A DNA stretch of 52,438 nucleotides from contig CAZFLY010000014.1 in the NCBI GenBank assembly GCA_964519995.1, positions 1-52,438 of the forward strand, written 5' to 3'. This DNA comes from CAZFLY01 sp964519995. Its GTDB lineage: Bacteria > Planctomycetota > Phycisphaerae > Sedimentisphaerales > Anaerobacaceae. Of the stretch, positions 8,989-17,276 are shown in pieces. The translations under genes were made by a program, and so were the position numbers. The number at the start of each line of letters is the position of its first letter. Position 1 is the first letter of the stretch. The notes below the pieces were generated by a model, which was not told where the DNA came from, did no database searches, and was given only the letters and a program-made list of their open reading frames with translations.

Positions 8989-9338
8989 AGGGCTTATGCA
9001 CATTTGAAAAAAACCCCAACTGATTATCTATTTCACTATGCTTCTCTCGGTTGGCGAGGTCGGCACAGACAGTACTCCACCTGGATTTTTCCTTGCCTTT
9101 CGTAAAAAAAATACTGACCATACTAACACCGGCAGAAACGGGATTAACACCCTGGATCCGATTGGAGAGAATTGGTAGGGTGTGCTCAGCACACCACAAC
9201 CATCTGGATTAGCAACCGACGAGATATGCAATACGATATACGCGATACGAAATTGTCCGAACCAGCAGCTGCACACAGACTTGCTAACGCTCGCCAGAGT
9301 CGCTGATTTCGCATGTTAGGACACAACAAAGAAAATAG
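8989..9338. other. Intergenic stretch with a REP-like palindrome
   Basis: No convincing gene. A palindrome GGTGTGCTCAGCACACC lies at 9179-9195, and a degenerate short-period run (ATACGATATACGCGATACGA) at about 9231-9250. Palindromes of this kind often accompany REP-associated transposases, one of which is encoded at 34695-35204. Confidence 0.5.
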
Positions 9339-10124
9339 ATGAACTTCAAAGCCAAACTGAAAATCATCTTGGGAACAATCACAATTATTGGCATCTCGAT
9401 GCAAGGGATTGAGCTGTATTTTAAACCTGATGCAATTTTACTTGAGAGTTCAAAGGCATACCCTGAGTGGCTATATTGGCTAAGATGGTTTGTCACCTTT
9501 GGCGCTGCGTTAGGTTATTTTTCATTGGACTATGCTGAGCGCAAGAAATCAAGGAAAGGAGATGCTATGAAAACACTTCGACAAATTGGCTCGCTGGCGT
9601 TTGTCTTGGGGCTGTTCGTTGTCGTATTTGCCGGGTTACCATGGCACGTGATGGTTGCCGATGACCCGGTCGTGCCTTGGTGGCTGCGGATAGCAGTCTT
9701 CTGCCTTCTGGGCGGTATCCTTGTAGTACTGCTGACACTGGCTCTCGAACAAAAGATAATCAAGACATCGCCAGAGGCACCACTACCTACTGAGTCTGAA
9801 GCAGGAGTTTTGCTATTGAATTCCGATGCAGTGCCCGACCGCCAGACACGTGAGATTCTCAGCCTGGTCCAGGGCCATACGGTATTTGCTATTTGGATTG
9901 GCAAAGATCTATCCGCCATAGTCAGACTGATCCTTGGCGGCGAATTGACTGAATACACAGAGATGATGGGAAAGGCTCGTCAAGTAGCTACTAATAGGAT
10001 GATCGCCCAGGCTCGAGAGATGCAGGCCGATGCCATAATCAATATTCGCTATATGACTACGAGTGTTGTGGGAAGTGCCGCTGAACTTTTAGTTTACGGC
10101 ACAGCCGTCAAGCTCAGCGAATAG
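9339..10124 (+). CDS. Membrane protein with C-terminal YbjQ-type domain
   Basis: Protein of up to 261 residues. The C-terminal ~100 residues form a YbjQ (PF01906) domain: LNSDAVPDRQTREILSLVQG, then MQADAIINIRY, ending VYGTAVKL. This small pentamer-forming family is often called heavy-metal-binding, though its function is unproven. Four hydrophobic helices precede it, in two pairs. An ATG at 9567 with a strong in-frame AAAGGAG just upstream would give a shorter 185-residue protein with the second helix pair only. The longer start has no clear ribosome binding site, but the extra 76 residues look protein-like. The gene may produce both forms, or 9567 may be the true start. Confidence 0.7.
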   Translation: MNFKAKLKIILGTITIIGISMQGIELYFKPDAILLESSKAYPEWLYWLRWFVTFGAALGYFSLDYAERKKSRKGDAMKTLRQIGSLAFVLGLFVVVFAGLPWHVMVADDPVVPWWLRIAVFCLLGGILVVLLTLALEQKIIKTSPEAPLPTESEAGVLLLNSDAVPDRQTREILSLVQGHTVFAIWIGKDLSAIVRLILGGELTEYTEMMGKARQVATNRMIAQAREMQADAIINIRYMTTSVVGSAAELLVYGTAVKLSE

Positions 10125-10331
10125 ATCGCCTTGCTCCATTGGCCATCCCCAAGACCTCGGCGAGCTCAGTCGAGCCGCTCCACTTGAGCATGCCACCCGG
10201 AATGAATGGATCAACTAATATTGCGGCTGAATTCCACTTGCAGCTGAAAGTTTAGTCGTTATACTACAAGCCTGCCGCAAGTAAAAAATTCAACGTAAAG
10301 ATAGACTACCTAACTAATAGAAAGGTAAAGC

Positions 10332-10601
10332 ATGGAATCAGTTTGTTTCTGTGACGGTTCCGGGCCAGCGCCGGTGTTTGTAGCCCTTCTTATTGCTTTT
10401 ACAGTTTTTGTGAGTTTCATTATCCTCGCTATCAAGATATTCATCTTCTGCAAGATATTCTCAAAGGCCGGCTATAGCTGGGCACTGGGACTTTTGATGC
10501 TCGTGCCGATTGCCAACATTATTATGTTTTTCTTCCTCGGCTTGGCAGACTGGCCCATCCGGAAGGAAATACGCCGGCTGAAACAACAAACTCCAGCGTA
10601 A
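10332..10601 (+). CDS. Small two-helix membrane protein
   Basis: Protein of 89 residues with two hydrophobic helices (about 12-40 and 50-70) and a basic tail (RKEIRRLKQQ). The motif KAGYSWALGLLMLVPIANI resembles short membrane proteins of the DUF5684-like kind, which have KAG...W...IP..N between helices. GAAAGG precedes the ATG. It is followed on the same strand by a DUF2752 gene and another membrane protein, suggesting a membrane-protein cluster. Function is unknown. Confidence 0.65.
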   Translation: MESVCFCDGSGPAPVFVALLIAFTVFVSFIILAIKIFIFCKIFSKAGYSWALGLLMLVPIANIIMFFFLGLADWPIRKEIRRLKQQTPA

Positions 10602-10675
10602 ACCGTCGGTTGCGAGAAACATAATGTTATCGCAAACGATTCGTGCTCATCATGAAGCTTTCCGAGGCGTAGAAA

Positions 10676-11074
10676 GTGCACCACATAACAATACTTATCG
10701 TGTGCATCGTGATTTTGGCGGCCTCACTGGCTTTCCAAGTTAATGATGACACGCTATATTTGTTCGAACTCAAATGGCCAATACATTGTTTCATGTTTAA
10801 GACCTTAGGCATAAAATGCTCTTTGTGTGGTCTGACACGCTCTCTGGTGTGGTTTGCACACGGTAATTTCACCAAAAGTATTAACTCTCACCGAATCGGA
10901 CCAGCGATTTTCGCCTTTATTTGTCTTCAGGTTCCTTATAGAATTTACGCACTTAGTATTTATCCTGGAAAGATAAACATTAATGTTGTGAGACTGAATC
11001 TGAGTCTAGCGATGCTGCTTGCTTTCGCAGTCTTACTTAATTGGCTTATCTACCTTGGAGGTCTTATACTATGA
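10676..11074 (+). CDS. DUF2752 family membrane protein
   Basis: Protein of 132 residues with the DUF2752 signature: a first membrane helix, then CSLCGLTRS with the conserved C-x-x-C-G-x-T-R, a short amphipathic stretch ending in N.H (SINSHRIGPAIF), and two more helices. The function of this small family is not established. Start is GTG with GAGG about 10 bases upstream. Its stop overlaps the start of the next gene (ATGA), so the two are translationally coupled. Confidence 0.8.
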   Translation: MHHITILIVCIVILAASLAFQVNDDTLYLFELKWPIHCFMFKTLGIKCSLCGLTRSLVWFAHGNFTKSINSHRIGPAIFAFICLQVPYRIYALSIYPGKININVVRLNLSLAMLLAFAVLLNWLIYLGGLIL

Positions 11075-12012
11075 CCATTCGGCCGGATTCTGTTAGCGTT
11101 CTGGACCCAATCAGTCCAGCCTTTAACAGAGTCAAAACAGTTTTGTTCAGCCCTTTTGATCTGAAAAAATGGTTCGTGATCGGTTTCTGTGCCTGGCTTG
11201 CACATCTGAACAAAGGAGGCGGATCCAACCTAAACTTCGGCAGACAAGGCCCACATGGTGTTCCGCTCGACGAGGCCCTTTACCAGGCAAAAGAATACAT
11301 CCTGGGCAATCTGCACTGGATCATTCCTTTGATTGTCTTTGGAGTAATCGCCTTGATGGTACTGTGGCTTGTAATCACCTGGCTCAGCAGCCGAGGAAAG
11401 TTCATGTTTCTGCATTGCGTCGCCGAAAACAAGTCTGAGGTCAAAATCCCCTGGTCAAAATTTCGCGCACATGCCAACAGCTTATTTCTTTTTAGAATAG
11501 TCGTCGGCATCATTAGCCTGCTAGTGGTGGCTCTTTTCTGTATGCTCATCTTTTTGCTTGCACTTTCTCTAATAAACAAGGTCGTTCCAAACATCTTTTC
11601 AGTAACAGCTATACTTGTAAGTACTCTGATATTCATCACGCTGGTCGCGGTGTTTATATTGGTGCTGAAATTCACAACAGATTTCGTAGTGCCTATTATG
11701 TATCTGCGAACAGCGAAGTGCGTAGATGCCTGGCGAAAACTCCTTGCTCTGCTTTCCGCAAATAAAGCAAGGTTCGTGCTGTATATCCTTTTTCAAATCG
11801 TTATATCAATATCTATCGGCGCCATTATAATGGCAGCAGCATGCGTTACCTGCTGCTGCGCCGCCTGCATTCTGGCGATACCATATATCGGCGTTGTTTT
11901 AATGCTGCCCCTGGTTGTTTTCAAACGGGCTTATTCACTGTACTATTTCCGCCAGTTCGGCCCGGAGTTTGACGTATTTGTAACCGAAATAGAACCGGCT
12001 CCATCTCTTTAA
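11071..12012 (+). CDS. Polytopic membrane protein of DUF7544-like type
   Basis: Protein of 313 residues with about five long hydrophobic segments. The N-terminus (PDSVSVLDPISPAFNRVK, then FSPFDLKKWFVIGF) resembles planctomycete and archaeal membrane proteins of unknown function. The ATG at 11071 is used because GGAGG lies about 10 bases upstream and the codon overlaps the stop of the DUF2752 gene. The segment AACVTCCCAACILAIPYIG is Cys-rich within a helix. A role in membrane organisation or transport is only a guess. Confidence 0.7.
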   Translation: MTIRPDSVSVLDPISPAFNRVKTVLFSPFDLKKWFVIGFCAWLAHLNKGGGSNLNFGRQGPHGVPLDEALYQAKEYILGNLHWIIPLIVFGVIALMVLWLVITWLSSRGKFMFLHCVAENKSEVKIPWSKFRAHANSLFLFRIVVGIISLLVVALFCMLIFLLALSLINKVVPNIFSVTAILVSTLIFITLVAVFILVLKFTTDFVVPIMYLRTAKCVDAWRKLLALLSANKARFVLYILFQIVISISIGAIIMAAACVTCCCAACILAIPYIGVVLMLPLVVFKRAYSLYYFRQFGPEFDVFVTEIEPAPSL

Positions 12013-12068
12013 TAAACTTAGATGCCGGGTAGTTAACCCAATCAGCGCAGCCCCCTTCTTGTGGAGCC

Positions 12069-12087
12069 CCACGGGCATAGCCCGTGG
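12069..12087. repeat. REP-like palindrome
   Basis: CCACGGGC-ATA-GCCCGTGG is a perfect 8-bp inverted repeat with a 3-base loop, in the gap between the convergent genes ending at 12012 and 12181. It could act as a REP-type unit or a weak terminator, but no T-run follows on either strand. Confidence 0.6.
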
Positions 12088-12180
12088 CTTTCTGCGAAGG
12101 CGGGTAAAATCCTGACCTTTGCCTCGCTCATACTCATATCACCTGACTGCAAGTACGACCTCGCATGAATCGTCCTCAGA

Positions 12181-12954
12181 CTACAAGAGAGCAAGCCAGC
12201 CTCCATCTACATAGATTATTTGGCCGGTAATAAAATCGCCCGCCGGCGAAGCAAGTAAAAGGGCTGCTCCAACAAGGTCCTCAGGCTGTCCCCACCTGCC
12301 AAGAGGCGTCTTCGAAAGAATCCACTTATTGAAGTCTGTGTCCACCTGAAGCGGTGCGGTCAACTCCGTCTTTATATAACCTGGTCCAATCGCGTTGACA
12401 TTGATATTGTATTTTGCCCACTCGACGGCCAGTGTTTTTGTCAGCATAAGTAAGCCACCCTTGCTGCTCGCATAGGCAGCTATTGTGGGCCGGGTAACGT
12501 GACACATCAACGAGCCAATATTGACGATCTTGCCAGGCTTGCCAGCAGCCTTGCAGTGCCTGCAAAAATTCTGCGACATCACCAGCACTGCTGTCAGATT
12601 AACTTTAATAATTTTGTTCCAGCTTGAAAGATCAATCTCTTCGCTTGGTCCTCGAACCATAGTGCCTGCGCAATTGACCAAAATATCGACTCCTTTTGTC
12701 TGGGCAACAATCTCCTCGAAAAGACCTACTATCTGATTTATATTTTCGAGGTCGAAGGGAAAAGTCCATACTGTAGTGCCGGCAGGAGCTTCGATCTGTC
12801 GTTTGGCCTCATTCAGACGCTTCTTGTTTCGCGCTACAAGCACAACATTTGCGCCATGCTCAGCCAGCCCTTTCGCAATGGCAAAACCGATACCTCTGCT
12901 GCCTCCGGTAACAACAGAGGTTTTGCCCGCCAAGTTGAACAGAGCACCATCCAT
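12181..12954 (-). CDS. SDR family oxidoreductase, gluconate 5-dehydrogenase-like
   Basis: Classical short-chain dehydrogenase of 257 residues. Visible motifs are the nucleotide-binding loop TGGSRGIG, NCAG, the catalytic Ser (NIGS), the YASSK catalytic pair and the C-terminal VDGGW. The start (FNLAGKTSVVTGG) and end (LGRWGQPEDLVGAALLLAS) resemble gluconate 5-dehydrogenase and 2-dehydro-3-deoxygluconate dehydrogenase (KduD) types, which would act on sugar acids from plant or algal polysaccharides. That fits the xylanase gene upstream, but substrate cannot be fixed from sequence. The 5' leader on the same strand contains the structured element at 13143-13320. Confidence 0.8.
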   Translation of the reverse strand: MDGALFNLAGKTSVVTGGSRGIGFAIAKGLAEHGANVVLVARNKKRLNEAKRQIEAPAGTTVWTFPFDLENINQIVGLFEEIVAQTKGVDILVNCAGTMVRGPSEEIDLSSWNKIIKVNLTAVLVMSQNFCRHCKAAGKPGKIVNIGSLMCHVTRPTIAAYASSKGGLLMLTKTLAVEWAKYNINVNAIGPGYIKTELTAPLQVDTDFNKWILSKTPLGRWGQPEDLVGAALLLASPAGDFITGQIIYVDGGWLALL

Positions 12955-13142
12955 GCTGATAGTAAATCAGAAGAACAGACCACTGACAAGAGAGCAATAT
13001 TCAAAGTGAGGTGCGAAATGACAGATTTCTCCCTCCACACTTTATAGTTCAGCGCAATCGGCCGTTGACACTCCACACAGTAAGTTTACTTTTCAGCCTA
13101 TTGACTCACATGTTTATTTTAGTACATGCTTGCCATTACGCT

Positions 13143-13320
13143 GTTCACGCACAGATATATGCTCCTCAACCGTAGTTGAGGATTTACTTCATGTAGCCCC
13201 CAAGTATCTCACCCGGGGGCTATCTGTAACGGCGAGGACCACAAATGGGGTACCTTTGAGTCCTGTTTCCCCGCCTGGGCTCAAAAAATCGCTGCCCCCT
13301 CATCTATTGTTAGGCTACCA
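13143..13320 (-). ncRNA. Candidate structured RNA upstream of the SDR gene
   Basis: Read on the minus strand the element has nested stems. GGCG/CGCC, GGAC/GTCC and CAAA/TTTG form one long arm (13231-13275). An ACAGA/TCTGT closing helix (13151-13155 with 13223-13227) encloses two hairpins: AGCCCCC/GGGGGCT (13195-13221) and CCTCAAC-TACG-GTTGAGG (13164-13181). The last carries the extra-stable C(UACG)G tetraloop only on the minus strand, which sets the orientation. An alternative TTTGAG/CTCAAA pairing hints at a pseudoknot. The overall form recalls HEARO/omega-type RNAs that accompany IscB genes, but no IscB gene is present. It could equally be a cis-regulatory leader. Identity is unproven. Confidence 0.45.
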
Positions 13321-13640
13321 AAATGAATGCCAATAAAGACTCCCGGTTGTCAGCTCGATCAAAGTTTTTCGTTTGGTTTTGTCCGGCTTGCCAGACAAAA
13401 ACCCCCATTTAGGGCATGTTCTTATGCCTCAACAATATATTATCGGCTAAAATCCATTCAGAGATTAAAAATATCCGTATTTCTCGACAAAGTATCTTCG
13501 GTCCCCAGCGTGAACGATTCATTTCAGAGTCTACAGAAATGACAGCAGAAGCCCATGAATTCGCAATAAGGACAAGCTTCTATGTCAAATAATTTATATG
13601 GGATAAAACTTTTATTATCTAATGAACAGAGTTAAAAAAA
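13321..13640. other. Intergenic stretch between RNA element and terminator
   Basis: No gene is seen. The short inverted pair GTCCGGCTTGCCAGACAAAA (about 13380-13400) is the only visible structure. Confidence 0.35.
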
Positions 13641-13670
13641 GCGTGGCCCACCTCCGGGCCACGCTTTTTT
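13641..13670 (-). terminator. Bidirectional intrinsic terminator
   Basis: A perfect 9-bp stem GCGTGGCCC/GGGCCACGC with a 6-base loop is flanked by A7 on one side and T6 on the other, so it works in both directions. It sits 32 bp after the xylanase/esterase gene on the minus strand. Confidence 0.9.
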
Positions 13671-13702
13671 ATCTATGACTTTACTTCGCTAATCCGGATT
13701 AC

Positions 13703-14011
13703 TTACCTGCCAAACTTGTCTACTGCCTGGTTTCCGAGCGCTGTCTCTCCCGCCGAGTTGGCGTGACAGCCGTCCGCGACCTCTGAGTTGCGGAGTGTGA
13801 ATATACCGGAGTATATCACGTTCTGCGACGGATCATTGCCCGCCTGTTGCGCCAGGTCGTCAGTGAGCTGGGGACCGTCAGCTCCTGCCAAAATACACTC
13901 GTTGCCCTCGGGGTAGAGCGGCTGACCGGTAATGTAAATTGTCGCACCGTCCGCTGCATGCTGGCGTGCGTTGGCGATCATCTGTTTCACTTCGTCATAC
14001 GTAGCGCCCCA
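13703..14011 (-). pseudogene. C-terminal half of SGNH esterase domain, cut off by UAG
   Basis: This continues in the same frame directly after the TAG at 14012-14014 of the GH30 gene and encodes about 102 more residues to a natural stop at 13703. The residues (YDEVKQMIANARQ, YITGQPLYP, and DGCHANSAGE with the Asp/His block of SGNH hydrolases) complete the esterase-like domain that begins before the stop. Because the frame is unchanged, a single base substitution explains the break. It would be made only by readthrough or by reinitiation at the GTG at 13990. A nonsense mutation or consensus error is the likeliest cause. Confidence 0.8.
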
Positions 14012-15532
14012 CTATGAGAAGATATAAATCTGAATCCACACAGCGCTCGGTTGTCCGTATTGAGCCACTTGCTGATCAAATTTCTGCCAGGCACTGGAAT
14101 TGGTATCGGTCCAGTTCTGAACAACCAGGCCTCCAGTACCGTATCCACCCCACATACGCCTTCCGCCGACCGCCCGATACCCATTCGCGACGTTCTCAGC
14201 CATCGAACACCCAATGTAACCCATAGAGTTTTCAGGATATGAACATCCATATAGCCAGTTATCGGCGATATCGGCCAATGTATATATACTGTAAGTTGTC
14301 TGCCAGCCCTGACCGAGTATCGCAAAATCTATAAAGTCAACCTTCAAGTCCTCATTGAGGTCACCGGGAATACCGCTGCTAATAGTACCAACAAAAGTGT
14401 TTATACTATTCGCAGCCAAGGTATTAGTACTACCAACCCAGCCTTGGTTACTTACATTATCACTGCTTGATGTTACATACTTTGTATAACTGCTGACGCT
14501 GCCACCAGACAGCGAAAACGTCACGCTTCTGGAAGACGAGTTCTGGTTTATAGCAACAATAACCAGAGTGTCGCCGCTTTTATACGCAGTTACATAAACA
14601 CGAAAAGAAGGGCTGGCTGTCGCACTTACCCTGGTGTATCCCGGACGGACGAATTTAGCGTATTGGCTCATAACATAACCGCGTTTGGTGATATTTCCGC
14701 TTTCGTCCATTGGGCCGTAGAATCTTCTTATATACCACCATATGTATGCACTCATATTAGCAGTCATACAATCGTGTATTTCCTTGCCTGTTGCAAGAAC
14801 GGCCGGGTAGTTAGTGTCGAGCACAAGGTGTTCGGTCTGCCAATATTCTTTTCCTGAATAGTAAATAATTCTTCCTCCGTAAAGATGGACACCTATGATG
14901 TCACACTCAGGTGAAGAAGCAACAGCGCTCACATAATCTGATTTGTAATGACATGTTTCAGGAGCAAGTACCTTGGTTGGAATAACTGATGCATTATTAT
15001 TAAGGAAAGTTCGCATTTGTAATGGACTCCATCCACACGATTCATAATCCGGCAACCAATCGGGTTCGTTCTGAATGGAGATGGCATACAAAGATGCTCC
15101 GTTTGATGACATATAATTAGCAAAATCACTTAAATAGTCTGCATAATCATCATACGAATCAGTCTTAAGTTCACCCCTTATTAGACTGCCGTTAGTTTTC
15201 ATAGATGCCGGAGGCGACCACGGAGTTGCAAGGATAATCGCCCCATGGCTTTTCGCTCTTACTGCAGCAGAAACTTCGCCGCTCCACTGGTAGCTGCGGG
15301 GTGGAACATCGATACGCATGATTGTAAAGCCGATCTGACCGGGACCGTTGCCAAAAGCCGTATCGACCTGAGCATTAGTTAAAGTGCCAATCCATCTGGG
15401 GAAATTCATACCGCCAAAGCCCCTGATAGTCTGGTGCGTAGTGTTTAAATCAATGTTCACGGTTGCCGACTCTACCGTTTGGCTTAGAAGTAACATCAGC
15501 ACCATGATTACCGTTAAATATGTCTTTTTCAT
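14012..15532 (-). CDS. GH30 xylanase with dockerin-like and truncated SGNH domains
   Basis: Secreted glycoside hydrolase family 30 protein, 506 residues to the UAG. A signal peptide (residues 1-23) is followed by the (beta/alpha)8 catalytic domain, with the acid/base Glu156 in QNEPDW and the nucleophile Glu234 in WQTEHL, then the GH30 side beta domain (to about 385). A dockerin-like repeat follows (GDLNEDLKVDFIDF, about 390-425), then the start of an SGNH-type esterase domain (GYIGCSMAENVANGY). The resemblance is to glucuronoarabinoxylan-type xylanases (subfamily 8), so the substrate is probably substituted xylan. Fusion with an esterase would let it deacylate the same chain. The in-frame stop removes the esterase His. 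Catalytic residues of the xylanase are intact. Confidence 0.85.
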   Translation of the reverse strand: MKKTYLTVIMVLMLLLSQTVESATVNIDLNTTHQTIRGFGGMNFPRWIGTLTNAQVDTAFGNGPGQIGFTIMRIDVPPRSYQWSGEVSAAVRAKSHGAIILATPWSPPASMKTNGSLIRGELKTDSYDDYADYLSDFANYMSSNGASLYAISIQNEPDWLPDYESCGWSPLQMRTFLNNNASVIPTKVLAPETCHYKSDYVSAVASSPECDIIGVHLYGGRIIYYSGKEYWQTEHLVLDTNYPAVLATGKEIHDCMTANMSAYIWWYIRRFYGPMDESGNITKRGYVMSQYAKFVRPGYTRVSATASPSFRVYVTAYKSGDTLVIVAINQNSSSRSVTFSLSGGSVSSYTKYVTSSSDNVSNQGWVGSTNTLAANSINTFVGTISSGIPGDLNEDLKVDFIDFAILGQGWQTTYSIYTLADIADNWLYGCSYPENSMGYIGCSMAENVANGYRAVGGRRMWGGYGTGGLVVQNWTDTNSSAWQKFDQQVAQYGQPSAVWIQIYIFS

Positions 15533-15556
15533 TTTTTCTTCATTATAATCTTAAAC

Positions 15557-16139
15557 TGGGATTTCCCATATTAAATGCCTGACTACACAATCAAGCCTTT
15601 CTTTTCTACGATTATATCAAAATCTTCATCCTGGAATGCCCATCAATAGTTCAAGGTTTTGTGGTTGTGTAAGTATCTCTGTTTCAAATCTACCCATCAG
15701 GCTGGTTGAAGCAGCGGTACGCTCCTTAGCTCTGCCGCCTACAACCTGACGCATGGCAGGGTCAACAGACAAACGCTCCGCACCATTGGTATCTTCATAA
15801 CCTGCTAATCTGTCATATATTGACTGTCTCAGCAAAGCAATAACATTGTGCTGAGTGTTCCTGCCTTTGCGGTTGTCACAAAAATCTGATCCAATCATAG
15901 TTGTTAATCCCAACGCTTCGTCCAGTTCTCGGTAGGCCAGCAAACCAGCATCGCTTGTCACCTTTGTACCGTGAAATTCCAACTTCAATTTTTTATCAAA
16001 ATTGACTCTCAGAGTATCCTTTTTGCTTTCACCCATTGGGTTCTTCCTTATTAATGGTCAAAACTCAATTAAATCCATTCCATAGGCTCTATACTATCAA
16101 ATTAGCGTTGGATTCGCAACTTCTATTTGGGAAATCCCC
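15557..16139 (-). mobile_element. Internally deleted IS1380-type element
   Basis: The element is bounded by imperfect inverted repeats, TGGGATTTCCCATAT at 15557-15571 and ATTTGGGAAATCCCC at 16125-16139, about 580 bp in all. It holds only the N-terminal part of an IS1380 transposase. A full element would be about 1.5 kb, so roughly 0.9 kb of the interior is gone. It lies 18 bp beyond the end of carA and cannot transpose by itself. Confidence 0.75.
15626..16036 (-). pseudogene. IS1380 family transposase, N-terminal fragment
   Basis: These 136 residues match the start of IS1380-type DDE transposases: LEFHGTKVTSDAGLLAYREL, then GRNTQHNVIALLRQSIYDRLAGYED, and AERLSVDPAMRQVVGG carrying the first catalytic Asp. 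Members of the family are about 430-460 residues, so about two thirds including the remaining DDE residues is missing. After MGIPG the frame stops at once, where the deletion joins the 3' end of the element. It is non-functional. Confidence 0.85.
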
Positions 16140-16157
16140 CTTCTATATAAGTCTATA

Positions 16158-17273
16158 CTAACCACGACTCATCATTGTCAAGAAATCATCAAAAAGGTAG
16201 TTCGAGTCGTGTGGGCCGGGTGAGGCTTCCGGATGGTACTGGACTGAAAACGCACGCAGTTTGCGACAGCGTATACCTTCGAGCGTGTTGTCGTTTAAGT
16301 TAAGGTGTGTCAGCTCGATTTCCTTATCCTTCAAAGAATTCAGATCGATACAAAAACCATGATTCTGGCTCGTGATTTCTATTTGTCCGGTCTTTAGATT
16401 TTTAACGGGATGGTTTGCACCGCGATGGCCAAATTTAAGCTTGTACGTTGTCCCGCCCAGTGCAAGACCAAGAATTTGATGACCGAGACATATTCCAAAG
16501 ATAGCCACCTTGCCAAGCAGTTCACGAACAGTCTCAACTGCATAGGTCACCGCGGCAGGGTCACCCGGTCCATTACTGAGAAAGACACCATCAGGTTTGT
16601 GAGAAAGAACTTTCTTTGCAGGTATCTGAGCAGGAACCACCGTGACATCACAACCGTGAGAGCACAGAAGCCTCAGGATATTGCGCTTCATGCCGTAGTC
16701 AATAGCAATAACCTTGAACTTTGCTTTGGGTGTAGCCTGTTTCTCGGCGAAGATATCTATTACGCCATCCTTCCATGGATAGGATTTTTTGATTGTGACA
16801 TCTTTAACTATGTCACGACCGACAAGACCAGGATAGGTATCAAGCTGTTCCGTGAGTTTCTTAATATTGGTTTCTGTTGATGAGATTATGCCCCGCATCG
16901 CACCTTTTTCACGGATGTGTTTTACGAGTTTGCGAGTGTCGATGCCCTCAAGGCCGACGATGCCATTGTCTTTGAGGTACTTTGTAAGGCTTGCGCCGCT
17001 TCGCCAGTTGCTGGGGTATTCGCAGTTCTCCTTGACGATAAAGCCTCGTGCGAAGATTCCTCGCGATTCCATATCCTCGTTGTTGGTACCGTAGTTGCCT
17101 ATCAGAGGATAGGTCATTGTTATTATCTGCTCGTAATACGACGGGTCGGTTAGTATTTCCTGATAGCCGGTCATACTCGTGTTGAATACGACCTCGCCGC
17201 ACTGCGTACCTTCATCGCCGAAGGATTTGCCTTCGAAAACTGTGCCGTCCTCAAGTAGTAAGATTGCTTTCAT
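16158..17273 (-). CDS. carA: Carbamoyl-phosphate synthase small subunit
   Basis: CarA hydrolyses glutamine and passes ammonia to CarB for carbamoyl phosphate, the precursor of pyrimidines and arginine. At 371 residues it has the usual length. The N-terminal CPSase domain (LLEDGTVFEGKSFG, TSMTGYQEILTDPSY) is followed by a class I glutamine amidotransferase domain with the nucleophile Cys in GICLGHQILGLALGG and the His/Glu pair in YHPEASPGPHD. It starts 3 bp after carB, so the two are co-transcribed in the order carB-carA, the reverse of the E. coli order. It is the last gene of the gltB-gltD-carB-carA cluster. Confidence 0.96.
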   Translation of the reverse strand: MKAILLLEDGTVFEGKSFGDEGTQCGEVVFNTSMTGYQEILTDPSYYEQIITMTYPLIGNYGTNNEDMESRGIFARGFIVKENCEYPSNWRSGASLTKYLKDNGIVGLEGIDTRKLVKHIREKGAMRGIISSTETNIKKLTEQLDTYPGLVGRDIVKDVTIKKSYPWKDGVIDIFAEKQATPKAKFKVIAIDYGMKRNILRLLCSHGCDVTVVPAQIPAKKVLSHKPDGVFLSNGPGDPAAVTYAVETVRELLGKVAIFGICLGHQILGLALGGTTYKLKFGHRGANHPVKNLKTGQIEITSQNHGFCIDLNSLKDKEIELTHLNLNDNTLEGIRCRKLRAFSVQYHPEASPGPHDSNYLFDDFLTMMSRG

Positions 17274-17276
17274 ATA

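Noticed and set aside
9325..9333. Integron core-like GTTAGGACA before the YbjQ-domain gene
   Set aside because: It does not fit GTTRRRY and has no inverse partner after the gene.
14012..14014. Genome-wide reassignment of UAG
   Set aside because: gltD and carA end in TAG at their normal family C-termini, so UAG works as a stop here.
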